Assembly: GCF_000820045.1 (NCBI RefSeq) | Contig: NZ_CDBJ01000071.1 | Location: 1 to 58,154, forward strand | Origin: Aeromonas rivuli | GTDB taxonomy: Bacteria > Pseudomonadota > Gammaproteobacteria > Enterobacterales > Aeromonadaceae | DNA: 58,154 nucleotides | Reading direction: 5' to 3' | Shown here: positions 36,884 through 44,957 of the stretch, piece by piece | Numbering within the stretch: position 1 is the first letter of the stretch | Layout: every line of letters starts with the position of its first letter | The notes under the pieces: generated by a model | What the model saw: only the letters and a program-made list of their open reading frames with translations | Database searches by the model: none | Told to the model about the DNA's origin: nothing | Program-made: the position numbers and the translations under genes

Positions 36884-37109
36884 AACTGGCGATCGGAATG
36901 GGATTTTCGGACTCGAGTGATTAAGGTTGATGGGGCGCAACGTCCCTGATTGGAAACATCTGTTGCCACTATGTCGGCCAGGACACATTCTGGCGCGACA
37001 GTTTTTGACAAGGTGCCGGAATTTTGGCACTTTGTGCGCCTTGTGCCTCCCCCCCCTTGCGGGGTGGCTGGCGATAGCAATAAGAATCGGCGGTGGAAGA
37101 GGGATGAAT

Positions 37110-38531
37110 ATGATGGCAATGGGCGTGCTGATAGTGGATACGGATGTCGCTAGACGCCAGCAGTTGGGTACAGTGCTCTCCTTCATGGGAATTCCTTGGC
37201 AAGAGGTCGCACAGGGGGATCTCGACATGGCCATCGAAGCCTCGGGCCCCCTGCAAGGGGTCCTGATCGGCGAGCTGGCGGATCGTCCCCTGAGCGCGCT
37301 GCTCGAACAATACCCCCGCACCCCCTTCGTCTCCCTGACCGAGATAGCGCTGCCCAATAGCAACTTCATCGGGGTGGCCCAGGCGCCGTTTTCTTATGAA
37401 TCCCTGACCCGCCATCTGCACTTTTGCCAGGCGTTTGTCTCCTTGCACCCGAAACAGCAGACCCATGACAAGGGTCAAACCCTGTTGCGGCTGCTGGTGG
37501 GCAAGGGCAAGGGCATTCAAGAGGTGCGCCGTCTCATCGGCCAGGTCGCGCAGACCGATGCCAATGTGCTGATCCTGGGAGAATCCGGGACCGGCAAGGA
37601 GGTGGTGGCGCGCGCCATCCATGAACTCTCCACTCGTGCTGGCGGTCCCTTCGTGCCCATCAACTGCGGCGCCATTCCGGCAGAGTTGCTTGAGAGCGAG
37701 CTGTTTGGTCATGAGAAGGGGGCCTTCACCGGCGCCATCGCGGCGCGGCGTGGCCGCTTCGAGCTGGCCCAGGGCGGCACTCTCTTCCTCGACGAGATTG
37801 GCGACATGCCGATGCCGATGCAGGTCAAACTGCTGCGGGTGTTGCAGGAGCGGCTGTTCGACCGGGTCGGCGGCGGCAAGCCTATCCAGGCGGACGTGCG
37901 CATCATAGCGGCGACCCACAGGGATCTTGAGGCGATGATCCGCACCCAGGAATTTCGGGAAGATCTCTACTACCGCCTCAATGTGTTCCCTATCGATACC
38001 CCCCCCCTGCGCGATCGTATCGATGATATTCCGCTGCTGCTGCAGGAGTTGCTCAATCGCCATTCGGAGCAGCATCAGGGCTTCATTCGCCTGACCCAGC
38101 GTGCCATGGAATCCCTGCTGCAATACCCCTGGCCCGGCAATGTGCGCGAGCTCTCCAACCTGCTTGAGCGTCTGCTGATCCTCTATCCCCAGCAGATAGT
38201 GGATGTCTCGGATCTGCCGAGCCGCTATCGACTGCTGCCTTGCGAACCCAGAGACGCCCGCTTGACCGAGATGGATGAGCGCGATGCCCTGGCTGCCGTG
38301 TTCCAGGATCCTCCCGAACTGCTGGCGAGCCCTGGCAACGGCAACCTGATGCAGCTGCCCCAGGAGGGGGTCAACCTCAAGGAGATGCTGGCCGACCTGG
38401 AAGTGGAGCTGATCCGCCAGGCCCTGGAATCCCAGGAAGGGGTGGTGGCACGGGCCGCCGATCTGCTCGGCATGCGCCGCACTACCCTGGTCGAGAAGAT
38501 GAAGAAATATGGCATGAGCAAGGAAGCCTAG
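37110..38531 (+). CDS. flrA: sigma-54-dependent master regulator of flagellar genes
   Basis: A 473-residue FlrA/FleQ-type activator. The N-terminal receiver-like domain (about residues 1-110, [15 protein letters not shown]) lacks a clear phospho-Asp, as in FlrA. The AAA+ domain has a Walker [15 protein letters not shown] and LFLDEIGD. The C-terminus is a Fis-type HTH ([20 protein letters not shown]). It activates the next flagellar tier with sigma-54. ATG at 37110 was preferred over 37104 because AAGAGGG ends at 37103. The long upstream open frame is not coding. Confidence 0.92.
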   Translation: MMAMGVLIVDTDVARRQQLGTVLSFMGIPWQEVAQGDLDMAIEASGPLQGVLIGELADRPLSALLEQYPRTPFVSLTEIALPNSNFIGVAQAPFSYESLTRHLHFCQAFVSLHPKQQTHDKGQTLLRLLVGKGKGIQEVRRLIGQVAQTDANVLILGESGTGKEVVARAIHELSTRAGGPFVPINCGAIPAELLESELFGHEKGAFTGAIAARRGRFELAQGGTLFLDEIGDMPMPMQVKLLRVLQERLFDRVGGGKPIQADVRIIAATHRDLEAMIRTQEFREDLYYRLNVFPIDTPPLRDRIDDIPLLLQELLNRHSEQHQGFIRLTQRAMESLLQYPWPGNVRELSNLLERLLILYPQQIVDVSDLPSRYRLLPCEPRDARLTEMDERDALAAVFQDPPELLASPGNGNLMQLPQEGVNLKEMLADLEVELIRQALESQEGVVARAADLLGMRRTTLVEKMKKYGMSKEA

Positions 38532-38586
38532 GGTCAACCCCTTGACGCATCTATTTAACCTAATGATTTAAAACAGTAAATTTATC

Positions 38587-38602
38587 TGGCATAGAACTTG
38601 AA
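38587..38602 (+). promoter_or_regulatory. probable sigma-54 promoter of flrBC
   Basis: TGGCAT, five bases, then TTGAA gives GG and GA 12 bp apart. The -24 element is good and the -12 element has A in place of C. It is 36 bp before flrB. FlrA-dependent control of flrBC is known in Vibrio; here it is inferred. Confidence 0.5.
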
Positions 38603-38637
38603 TAACCTGAACGTACTCCCCGTTTGAGGTCAGGTTT

Positions 38638-39672
38638 ATGACGAGCCAACAGCAAGACAACCCGGTCCAGTCCCACGAAGTCAGTCAGCTCTATGCCATT
38701 TTCACGGCGCTGCCGACCGGGGTGCTGCTGCTCGACGGCCAGGGGGCCATCACCCGCGCCAACCCCGCAGCCCATGCGCTGCTCGGCGAGCCGCTGGAAG
38801 GGTTGAGCTGGCGCGCCATCATCGGCCGCTGCTTCGAGCCCAGGGCCGATGACGGCCACGAGATCTCCCTGAAAGATGGTCGCCGGGTGCAGCTTTCTAC
38901 CCAGCCGTTGCCGGATCAACCTGGCCAGCTGGTGTTCCTCACCGATCTCACCGAGACCCGCCGCCTCCAGGACAGGGTCAACCACATGAAGCGCCTCTCT
39001 GCACTTGGCAACATGGCGGCCTCCCTGGCTCACCAGATCCGCACCCCCCTGTCGGCGGCCATGCTCTATGGCGCCAACCTGGCCAACCGCACCCTCAAGC
39101 CGGAATCACGGGTGCTGTTTCAGCAAAAACTGATGGCCAGGTTGCAGGATCTGGAAAAACAGATCAGCGACATCTTGCTGTTCGCCCGCAGTGGCGAGAG
39201 CCAGGTGGTGGCCCCCATCTCGGTCCAAGGATTGCTGGGCGAGGTGCAACTGGGCGCCGAGGCGTTCTGCCATCAGCAGCAGTGCAGCCTGCATATCGAG
39301 GCTCCTGAGCCCGATCTCTGCCTGCTTGCCAACAGCAATGCCCTGGCGGGTGCCATCAATAACCTGATTGCCAATGGCGCCCAGGCGGGGGCCAACTCCC
39401 TCATGGTGAGTGCGGTGCGCAGCGACAACAGGGTCGAGCTGAGGGTGATCGATAACGGCAAAGGCATGACCCATCAACAACTCGCCCAGATCTTTGAACC
39501 CTTCTTTACGACCCGCAGCCAGGGCACGGGCCTGGGACTGGCCGTGGTGCAATCCGTGGTGCGGGCCCATCAGGGGGAGGTCAAGGTGACCTCGGTACCG
39601 GGGGAGGGCAGCTGCTTTACCCTCTCTTTCCCTTTGCATGAGGGCGCTCTAGCCCTGGGAGTCGTCGCATGA
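38638..39672 (+). CDS. flrB: flagellar two-component sensor kinase
   Basis: A 344-residue cytoplasmic histidine kinase. The N-terminal PAS-like domain (about residues 15-105) is followed by HisKA with the phospho-His at residue 132 in SLAHQIRTPLS, and HATPase_c with NLIANGAQAG and GTGLGLAVVQSVV. No membrane segment is present, as in FlrB/FleS. It phosphorylates FlrC, encoded next. Its last 28 codons appear repeated in diverged form in the gap before flrC. Confidence 0.92.
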   Translation: MTSQQQDNPVQSHEVSQLYAIFTALPTGVLLLDGQGAITRANPAAHALLGEPLEGLSWRAIIGRCFEPRADDGHEISLKDGRRVQLSTQPLPDQPGQLVFLTDLTETRRLQDRVNHMKRLSALGNMAASLAHQIRTPLSAAMLYGANLANRTLKPESRVLFQQKLMARLQDLEKQISDILLFARSGESQVVAPISVQGLLGEVQLGAEAFCHQQQCSLHIEAPEPDLCLLANSNALAGAINNLIANGAQAGANSLMVSAVRSDNRVELRVIDNGKGMTHQQLAQIFEPFFTTRSQGTGLGLAVVQSVVRAHQGEVKVTSVPGEGSCFTLSFPLHEGALALGVVA

Positions 39673-39764
39673 GTGTCGCAGACCTCCGATGGGGTGATGG
39701 CCATGTCGTCACCCTGATTTTCCATTCCAATGAGACCGCTCAGTCCCTGGGAGCAAGCGTATGA
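39669..39764 (+). repeat. 31-codon junction ORF; diverged duplicate of the flrB 3' end
   Basis: The gap between flrB and flrC is one ORF of 31 codons. It begins in the ATGA at the flrB stop and ends in the ATGA at the flrC start. Its C-terminal part (GDGHVVTLIFHSNETAQSLG) aligns with the FlrB C-terminus (GEGSCFTLSFPLHEGALALG). At DNA level the last 56 bases match 39 of 56 without gaps, offset 92 bp. It therefore looks like an old tandem duplication across the boundary. Expression of the peptide is unproven. Confidence 0.65.
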
Positions 39765-41143
39765 GTCAGGCCCGGATCCTGGTCGTTGAAGATGATGCCG
39801 GTCTGCGCGAGGCGCTGATCGATACCCTGCTGCTCGGCGGTTACGAGTGTCGTGAGGCCGAGAGCGGTGAGCGGGCGCTGCTTGCCCTGTCGCGCCAGCC
39901 CTTCGACATGGTGATCTCCGACATTCAGATGGGGGGCATGGATGGCCTCACCTTGCTGGGCAACATCCGCCAGGCCTACCCCCAGATCCCGGTGCTGCTG
40001 ATGACGGCCCATGCCAACATAGACGGTGCCGTGCGCGCCATGCGCGAGGGGGCCATCGATTATCTCGCCAAGCCCTTCTCCCCCGAGGTGCTGCTCAACC
40101 AGGTGAGTCGCTATGTGCCGGCTCAGAAAGTGGAGCGGCGTACTGTGGTGCATGGGGATCCGCGCAGTGCCGAGCTGTTCCAGCTGGCAGCAAGGGTCGC
40201 GAGAAGCGAGGCCACCGTCATGGTGACCGGGCCCAGTGGCACGGGCAAGGAGGTGCTGGCCCGCTACATACACGACAACTCCCCGCGCAGTGAACAAGCC
40301 TTTGTGGCCATCAACTGCGCCGCCATTCCGGAGAACATGCTGGAGGCGACCCTGTTTGGCTATGACAAGGGGGCCTTCACCGGCGCCGTGCAGGGCTGTC
40401 CTGGCAAGTTCGAACAAGCTCAGGGCGGCACCCTGCTGCTCGATGAGATAACCGAGATGGATCTCTCCTTGCAAGCCAAGCTGCTGCGGGTATTGCAGGA
40501 GAAAGAGGTGGAGCGGCTCGGCAGTCGCAAGATGATCCCCCTGGACGTGCGGGTCATTGCCACCAGCAATCGCGACCTCAAGAGAGCGGTGCAAGAGGGG
40601 CTGTTTCGGGAGGATCTCTACTACCGGCTCAATGTGTTCCCCCTGCACTGGCGCGCCCTGGGGGAGCGGACCGGGGACATACTGCCCCTGGCCGAGCACC
40701 TGCTTGCGCTCCATGCGGCTCAACAAGGGTTGCCGACCCCAAGGCTGGACTCTCAGGCGGCGGCGCTGCTGCTCGCCCATCCCTGGCCTGGCAACGTGCG
40801 CGAACTGGACAACGTGGTGCAGCGGGCCCTGATCCTCTCCACCGATGGCGAGATAGGGGTCGCCCAGTTGATCCTGGAGCCGGGAGACGTGGGGGCATTC
40901 GCGCTGGGGGTCGGCGAGGCCGGACTCATCCCGGCGGACACTGCGGGCAATGTCGAGCGCCCCTTCAGCGGCGAGCGGCTCGGCAGCGAGCTCAAGCAGC
41001 AGGAACACCAGATCATTCTGGAGACCTTGCACGACTGCAAGGGGAGCCGTAAAGCCGTTGCCGAGCGGCTCGGCATCAGCTCGCGCACCTTGCGCTACAA
41101 GCTGGCGCAGATGCGAGAGGCGGGTATTCTCCTGCCCGCCTGA
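39761..41143 (+). CDS. flrC: sigma-54-dependent flagellar response regulator
   Basis: A 460-residue NtrC-type regulator. The receiver domain (residues 4-115) has the phospho-acceptor Asp54 in VISDIQMGGMDG and the acidic pair EDD at 10-12. The AAA+ domain has GPSGTGKE, GAFTGAVQG and LLLDEITEMD. The C-terminal HTH includes RKAVAERLGISSRTLRYKL. Phosphorylated FlrC activates sigma-54 promoters such as those before flgB and flgF. The start codon overlaps the junction ORF stop. Confidence 0.94.
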   Translation: MSQARILVVEDDAGLREALIDTLLLGGYECREAESGERALLALSRQPFDMVISDIQMGGMDGLTLLGNIRQAYPQIPVLLMTAHANIDGAVRAMREGAIDYLAKPFSPEVLLNQVSRYVPAQKVERRTVVHGDPRSAELFQLAARVARSEATVMVTGPSGTGKEVLARYIHDNSPRSEQAFVAINCAAIPENMLEATLFGYDKGAFTGAVQGCPGKFEQAQGGTLLLDEITEMDLSLQAKLLRVLQEKEVERLGSRKMIPLDVRVIATSNRDLKRAVQEGLFREDLYYRLNVFPLHWRALGERTGDILPLAEHLLALHAAQQGLPTPRLDSQAAALLLAHPWPGNVRELDNVVQRALILSTDGEIGVAQLILEPGDVGAFALGVGEAGLIPADTAGNVERPFSGERLGSELKQQEHQIILETLHDCKGSRKAVAERLGISSRTLRYKLAQMREAGILLPA

Positions 41144-41310
41144 GCCCTATCCTGCAACCGGAGGCGCCCCAGTCGCGCCTGACCCTGGCGCCCTTGCCGT
41201 CCCGCTGACGGGCCAAGGACACCAGTGTGAGCCCGCCACCATGGCCTTGGTCGGCGGGCTCGATTATCATGGCCCTTTGTCAGCTCGCCCATCCGGGCAC
41301 AGAGGGGCCT

Positions 41311-42072
41311 ATGATCCGCCGCCAGAAACTCACCAACATACTCAATCAGCTGCTCGAACCCCATGCCATCAAGGATTACTGTCCCAATGGTCTGCAAGTC
41401 GAGGGGCGCGACGAGATCCGCAAGATAGTCACAGGGGTCACCGCCAGCCAGGGGTTGCTCGACGCCGCCGTGGCCGAGGGAGCCGACGCCATACTGGTAC
41501 ACCATGGCTACTTCTGGAAGGGGGAGGCCGAGGTTGTCACCGGCATGAAGCAGCGTCGCCTCAAGACGCTGCTCACCCATGACATCAATCTGTTCGCCTA
41601 TCACCTGCCACTGGATGTCCATCCGGAGCTTGGCAACAATGCCCAGCTGGCCAAGCTGCTCGGCATCCGGGTGCGTCGTGGTCTGGAGCCCTGGGACAAG
41701 AAAAGCGTGGCCATGGTCGGCAAGTTTGACGACCCCCTGAGCGGTGAGGCGTTGGCCGCACGGATTGGCGAACGGCTGGGCCGCGCTGTGCTGCACTGCG
41801 GCGAGAGCGGACCTGCCCTCATCGAAACCGTGGCCTGGTGTACCGGCGGGGGACAGAGTTATATCAACCTCGCCGCGGAGCAGGGCATAGATGCGTTCAT
41901 CTCGGGGGAGGCGTCGGAGCAGACCATACACACGGCTCGGGAGATGGGCATGCACTTTTTCGCCGCAGGCCATCATGCGACCGAGCGATATGGCGTCAAG
42001 GCACTGGGGGAGTGGTTGGCCACCGAGCATGGCGTTGAGGTGATCTTTGTCGATATCGACAACCCGGTCTAA
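41311..42072 (+). CDS. ybgI: Nif3/YbgI-family dinuclear metal protein
   Basis: A 253-residue NIF3 protein starting MIRRQKLTNILNQLLEPHAIKDYCPNGLQVEG. Metal-binding histidines are in ILVHHGYFWKG, and FAYHLPLDVHPELGNNAQ and FAAGHHATERYG. Structural members form a hexameric ring with two metals; the family activity is uncertain (GTP cyclohydrolase/hydrolase-like annotation is common). AGAGGGG precedes ATG. It is monocistronic, with a terminator immediately after. Confidence 0.92.
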   Translation: MIRRQKLTNILNQLLEPHAIKDYCPNGLQVEGRDEIRKIVTGVTASQGLLDAAVAEGADAILVHHGYFWKGEAEVVTGMKQRRLKTLLTHDINLFAYHLPLDVHPELGNNAQLAKLLGIRVRRGLEPWDKKSVAMVGKFDDPLSGEALAARIGERLGRAVLHCGESGPALIETVAWCTGGGQSYINLAAEQGIDAFISGEASEQTIHTAREMGMHFFAAGHHATERYGVKALGEWLATEHGVEVIFVDIDNPV

Positions 42073-42078
42073 AAAAAT

Positions 42079-42107
42079 ACCAGGGTAGAAATCTACCCTG
42101 GTTCTTC
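42079..42107 (+). terminator. intrinsic terminator of ybgI
   Basis: A perfect 10-bp stem ACCAGGGTAG / CTACCCTGGT with an AAAT loop, followed by TCTTC, and preceded by seven A. Confidence 0.8.
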
Positions 42108-42356
42108 GCAGCAGCCATACAGGCAAAAAGGGATGAGGTGATATTGAGCCCTGCTCATTCTCATGGTCCACATTGTTGTCTTAATGTTAATTTTGTTGCA
42201 AGCCATTGCGATGACATGGGGCGGGCCACTTCACGATAATGGAGCCAGATCACAGTTTTTCCATCCCCAGGCCAGGATGCTTGGGGATGATTTGACTCCC
42301 CCTGTTCGCCGCCATTGATCTATGTTCTATTTGGATACCATATTGCAGGAGGCAAG

Positions 42357-42704
42357 ATGACACTGTTGGATCAGGCGGTTTTGGCCCAGTTGGCCGAAGA
42401 CATTGGCGAAGAGATGATGCCCGTGGTGATCGGGGTCTTTATCGAGGAGGTGGGCGAGCAGCTTGCCCAATTGCCGCCCCTTTATGAGCAGGAAGAGTGG
42501 CGGGCGCTGGGGCGACTGGCCCACAGCCTCAAATCGTCCTGCGCCAGTTATGGTGCCCGGCTCAGCCAGCAGCAGGTGGTGGCCCTGGAGCTGGCCTGTC
42601 AGCGTCAGGATAGTGCCGAGAGCGGCCTGCTCATCGGCCAGTTGCAGCAGTCTTTGCCCCAGGTATTCACCCAGTTGAACCATTACTGCCAGCCATCATC
42701 CTGA
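42357..42704 (+). CDS. luxU: LuxU-like histidine phosphotransferase (Hpt)
   Basis: A 115-residue four-helix Hpt protein. The phospho-accepting His56 is in LAHSLKSSCASYGA, matching LuxU's HALKSSAASFGA region and overall length (114 aa). LuxU passes phosphate from quorum-sensing hybrid kinases to LuxO. The start at 42357 is preceded by GGAGG. In Vibrio luxU follows luxO; here no luxO is adjacent, but the convergent yvcK neighbour resembles the Vibrio order. The symbol is by similarity; another Hpt role is possible. Confidence 0.75.
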   Translation: MTLLDQAVLAQLAEDIGEEMMPVVIGVFIEEVGEQLAQLPPLYEQEEWRALGRLAHSLKSSCASYGARLSQQQVVALELACQRQDSAESGLLIGQLQQSLPQVFTQLNHYCQPSS

Positions 42705-42720
42705 ATCCCAGGCGCCGGGG

Positions 42721-43629
42721 TCAGTGACGCTTGCGCCAGTGAATTGCCCTGTCCAGCGCCGCCTTGAGCCTGGCCCTGTCGTGACGATGGGGCAGGCCCT
42801 CCTCACCCAGAGAGGCCGTCATCAGCAAGCCATCCAGCTCGGCCGGGTATTGGCCCTGCGGACCTATGATGGCATCGACCCGCCCCGTGCCAATGTGCTG
42901 TTCGAGCCAGCGCCACTGGGTCAGCAGATCCATCTGGCCAGCCGGCCCCTTCTCCGCCACCAGATTGGTGATAAAGACCAATTTTGCGCGGCTCTGACCT
43001 ATGGCCTGGGCAATCTCTTCCAGCAGCAGGGGGGGCATGATGGAGGTGAGAAAGCTGCCTGGTCCCAGCACTATCATGTCAGCCTCGGCGATGGCGCATA
43101 CCGCCTCCCGGGTCGCCGCCACCTTGGGGCTCAGAGTGAGTGAAAGGGGCGGGCTGTCCAGTTTGTCGATGGATACCTCACCGAGGATCTGGTTGCCACA
43201 GGCGGAGCGGGCGCTGAGATCGGTGGGAAACTCCGACATGGGCAACAGTTTGCTCTCAATTTTCAGCATGTTGCTGATGAGACGAATGGCATCGAGAGGG
43301 CGCACCGACAAATTGTCCAGCGCCAGCAACATCAGGTTGCCAAGGTTGTGACCGGCCAGCTCGCCCCGGCCGGCAAAGCGATACTCGAAGAGCATGCTGC
43401 CGATACTGGGCTCGGTGACCAGTTGGTTGAGGCAGTTGCGCAGATCGCCCCAGGCGATGCACTCCTGACCCTGACGGAGCCGCCCGGTGGAGCCGCCATC
43501 ATCCGTGGTGGTCACTATGCCCGTCAGGCGCTCGCCGAGGAAAGAGAGGGAGGAGAGCACCCGACCCAGGCCGTGGCCACCGCCAATGGCAACGACATGC
43601 TGGAAGTCATTGATATTTTTCTGCCACAT
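42721..43629 (-). CDS. ybhK: YvcK/YbhK family protein (CofD-like)
   Basis: A 302-residue protein of the CofD/YvcK family. The N-terminal nucleotide-binding segment is VVAIGGGHGLGRVLSSL, followed by GIVTTTDDGGSTGRLR. Another block is DMIVLGPGSFLTSIMPPLL. In Bacillus, YvcK binds UDP-GlcNAc and is needed on gluconeogenic carbon; the E. coli homologue is YbhK. No catalytic role is proven. It is convergent with the luxU-like gene. The 239 bp upstream carry no gene I can support. Confidence 0.85.
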   Translation of the reverse strand: MWQKNINDFQHVVAIGGGHGLGRVLSSLSFLGERLTGIVTTTDDGGSTGRLRQGQECIAWGDLRNCLNQLVTEPSIGSMLFEYRFAGRGELAGHNLGNLMLLALDNLSVRPLDAIRLISNMLKIESKLLPMSEFPTDLSARSACGNQILGEVSIDKLDSPPLSLTLSPKVAATREAVCAIAEADMIVLGPGSFLTSIMPPLLLEEIAQAIGQSRAKLVFITNLVAEKGPAGQMDLLTQWRWLEQHIGTGRVDAIIGPQGQYPAELDGLLMTASLGEEGLPHRHDRARLKAALDRAIHWRKRH

Positions 43630-43868
43630 AGAGATCCCCGTGCTGACTCATGATGGCCCAGTGTAGTCATGGGCCCCATGTTGTTGTTTGCCCCTGATCC
43701 GATTTTTCGGCAACAGCGGAATTTTTCGCAAAGGGTATGACTTTTGCTTGATCGCTGCACCTGATTTTCTTGGCCCCGATTGCGATGACAGGGGCGATGC
43801 AAAAGCGGGCCTGTTTCCCGGATGCTCCCAGGCGTCATCGTTCAATGAGATTTAACAGGAGATAGCAG

Positions 43869-44957
43869 GTGGACTTTCTGACGGCTCACTCCCTTGCAAC
43901 CAGCTCGATGCTTGCTTGTCGCGAGGTGTGCGAACGCCTGGCGACCCTGCAGGGGGAGCCGGCCTTGCTGCTTGTCTATTTCACCCAGGCCCATGATGCC
44001 GCCATCTTGCGTGCTCAGCTGACTAGCCGTTATCCCAACACGCGCCTCATCGGGTGCAGCTATGGGGTGGCCGGGGCGCTCGGTGACCAGATTGACATGA
44101 AAAGCCTGCTGCATGGCGCCATGGCCCAGGCGGCACGTCCGGGCGAACTGCCGGCCATGATATTGCTCCATGCCAGTCCAGGTCAGGAGGAGGCCGTATT
44201 GGGGGCCATTGAGGCCGAATTTGGCAGCCAGGTGCCAGTGGTGGGGGGATCTGCCGCCGACGACAGGGTGAGTGGCGACTGGCAAGTCTGCTGGCAAGCA
44301 GGGGAGGGCAAGCAGGGGGTCGTGCTGGCACTGCTCTATCCGGACTGCGAGCTGGCGTTCCAGTTTCACTCCGGCTACCTCGCCACCGCCCATCATGGGG
44401 TGGTGACGGCCAGGGAGGGGCGTGAGGTATTGACCTTGGATGGTGAGCCAGCGGCCCAGGTCTATGCCCGGTGGCGAGGAGTGAATACCCTGCCGGTCGG
44501 CCCCATCCTCAAGGAGAGCACCTTGGCGCCGCTGGCGCGTCAGCGGGGCACCCTGGATGGGGTGCCCTACTACAAGCTCTCCCACCCGGAGGCGGTGACG
44601 GCCCGTGGTGGGCTGCGGCTCTTTACCGATATCGAGCTAGGGGAGCGATTGACGCTCATGTATGGCAGTGAAGAGGGGCTCCTCGCCCGCAGTCTGGCGG
44701 CGGGTCGCATCGAGCCCGCCTATGGCCGCTGCCGCGAGATGCGCCCCTTCGGCGCCCTGCTCATCTTCTGCGCCGGTTGCCGGCTGGCGCTCGGGGAGCG
44801 GATCCACGAATTTGGCAGCCTGTTCGAGACCCAACTCGGCGCCATCCCCTTTATTACCCCCTTTACCTTCGGCGAGCAGGGGCGCTTGCCTTATGGCGAG
44901 CTGGCGCACGGCAACCTGATGGTCTCCGCCGTGATACTGCTGGGAGAACCCGCATGA
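43869..44957 (+). CDS. FIST domain sensory protein
   Basis: A 362-residue protein with FIST N (about residues 25-215, LLVYFTQAHDAAILRAQLTSRYPNTRLIGCSYG) and FIST C (about 220-350, IGAFEAGR-like RGLRLFTDIELGERLTLMYGS...). FIST domains are thought to bind small ligands such as amino acids, and are often found with kinases. There is no signal peptide or membrane segment, so it acts in the cytoplasm. The start is GTG, with AGGAG upstream. Its stop overlaps the start of the hybrid kinase (ATGA), so they act together. Confidence 0.85.
   Translation: MDFLTAHSLATSSMLACREVCERLATLQGEPALLLVYFTQAHDAAILRAQLTSRYPNTRLIGCSYGVAGALGDQIDMKSLLHGAMAQAARPGELPAMILLHASPGQEEAVLGAIEAEFGSQVPVVGGSAADDRVSGDWQVCWQAGEGKQGVVLALLYPDCELAFQFHSGYLATAHHGVVTAREGREVLTLDGEPAAQVYARWRGVNTLPVGPILKESTLAPLARQRGTLDGVPYYKLSHPEAVTARGGLRLFTDIELGERLTLMYGSEEGLLARSLAAGRIEPAYGRCREMRPFGALLIFCAGCRLALGERIHEFGSLFETQLGAIPFITPFTFGEQGRLPYGELAHGNLMVSAVILLGEPA

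Noticed and set aside
36927..37103. 59-codon N-terminal extension of flrA
   Set aside because: The extension does not resemble the FlrA receiver-like domain, and a ribosome-binding site directly precedes the start at 37110. It contains a TGGCAC-like motif at about 37035 whose -12 part fits poorly, so no sigma-54 promoter was called.
42265..42292. CATCCCCA / TGGGGATG hairpin upstream of the luxU-like gene
   Set aside because: A stem is visible but no T-run follows on either strand and no gene ends there, so it was not called a terminator; an operator is possible but unsupported.
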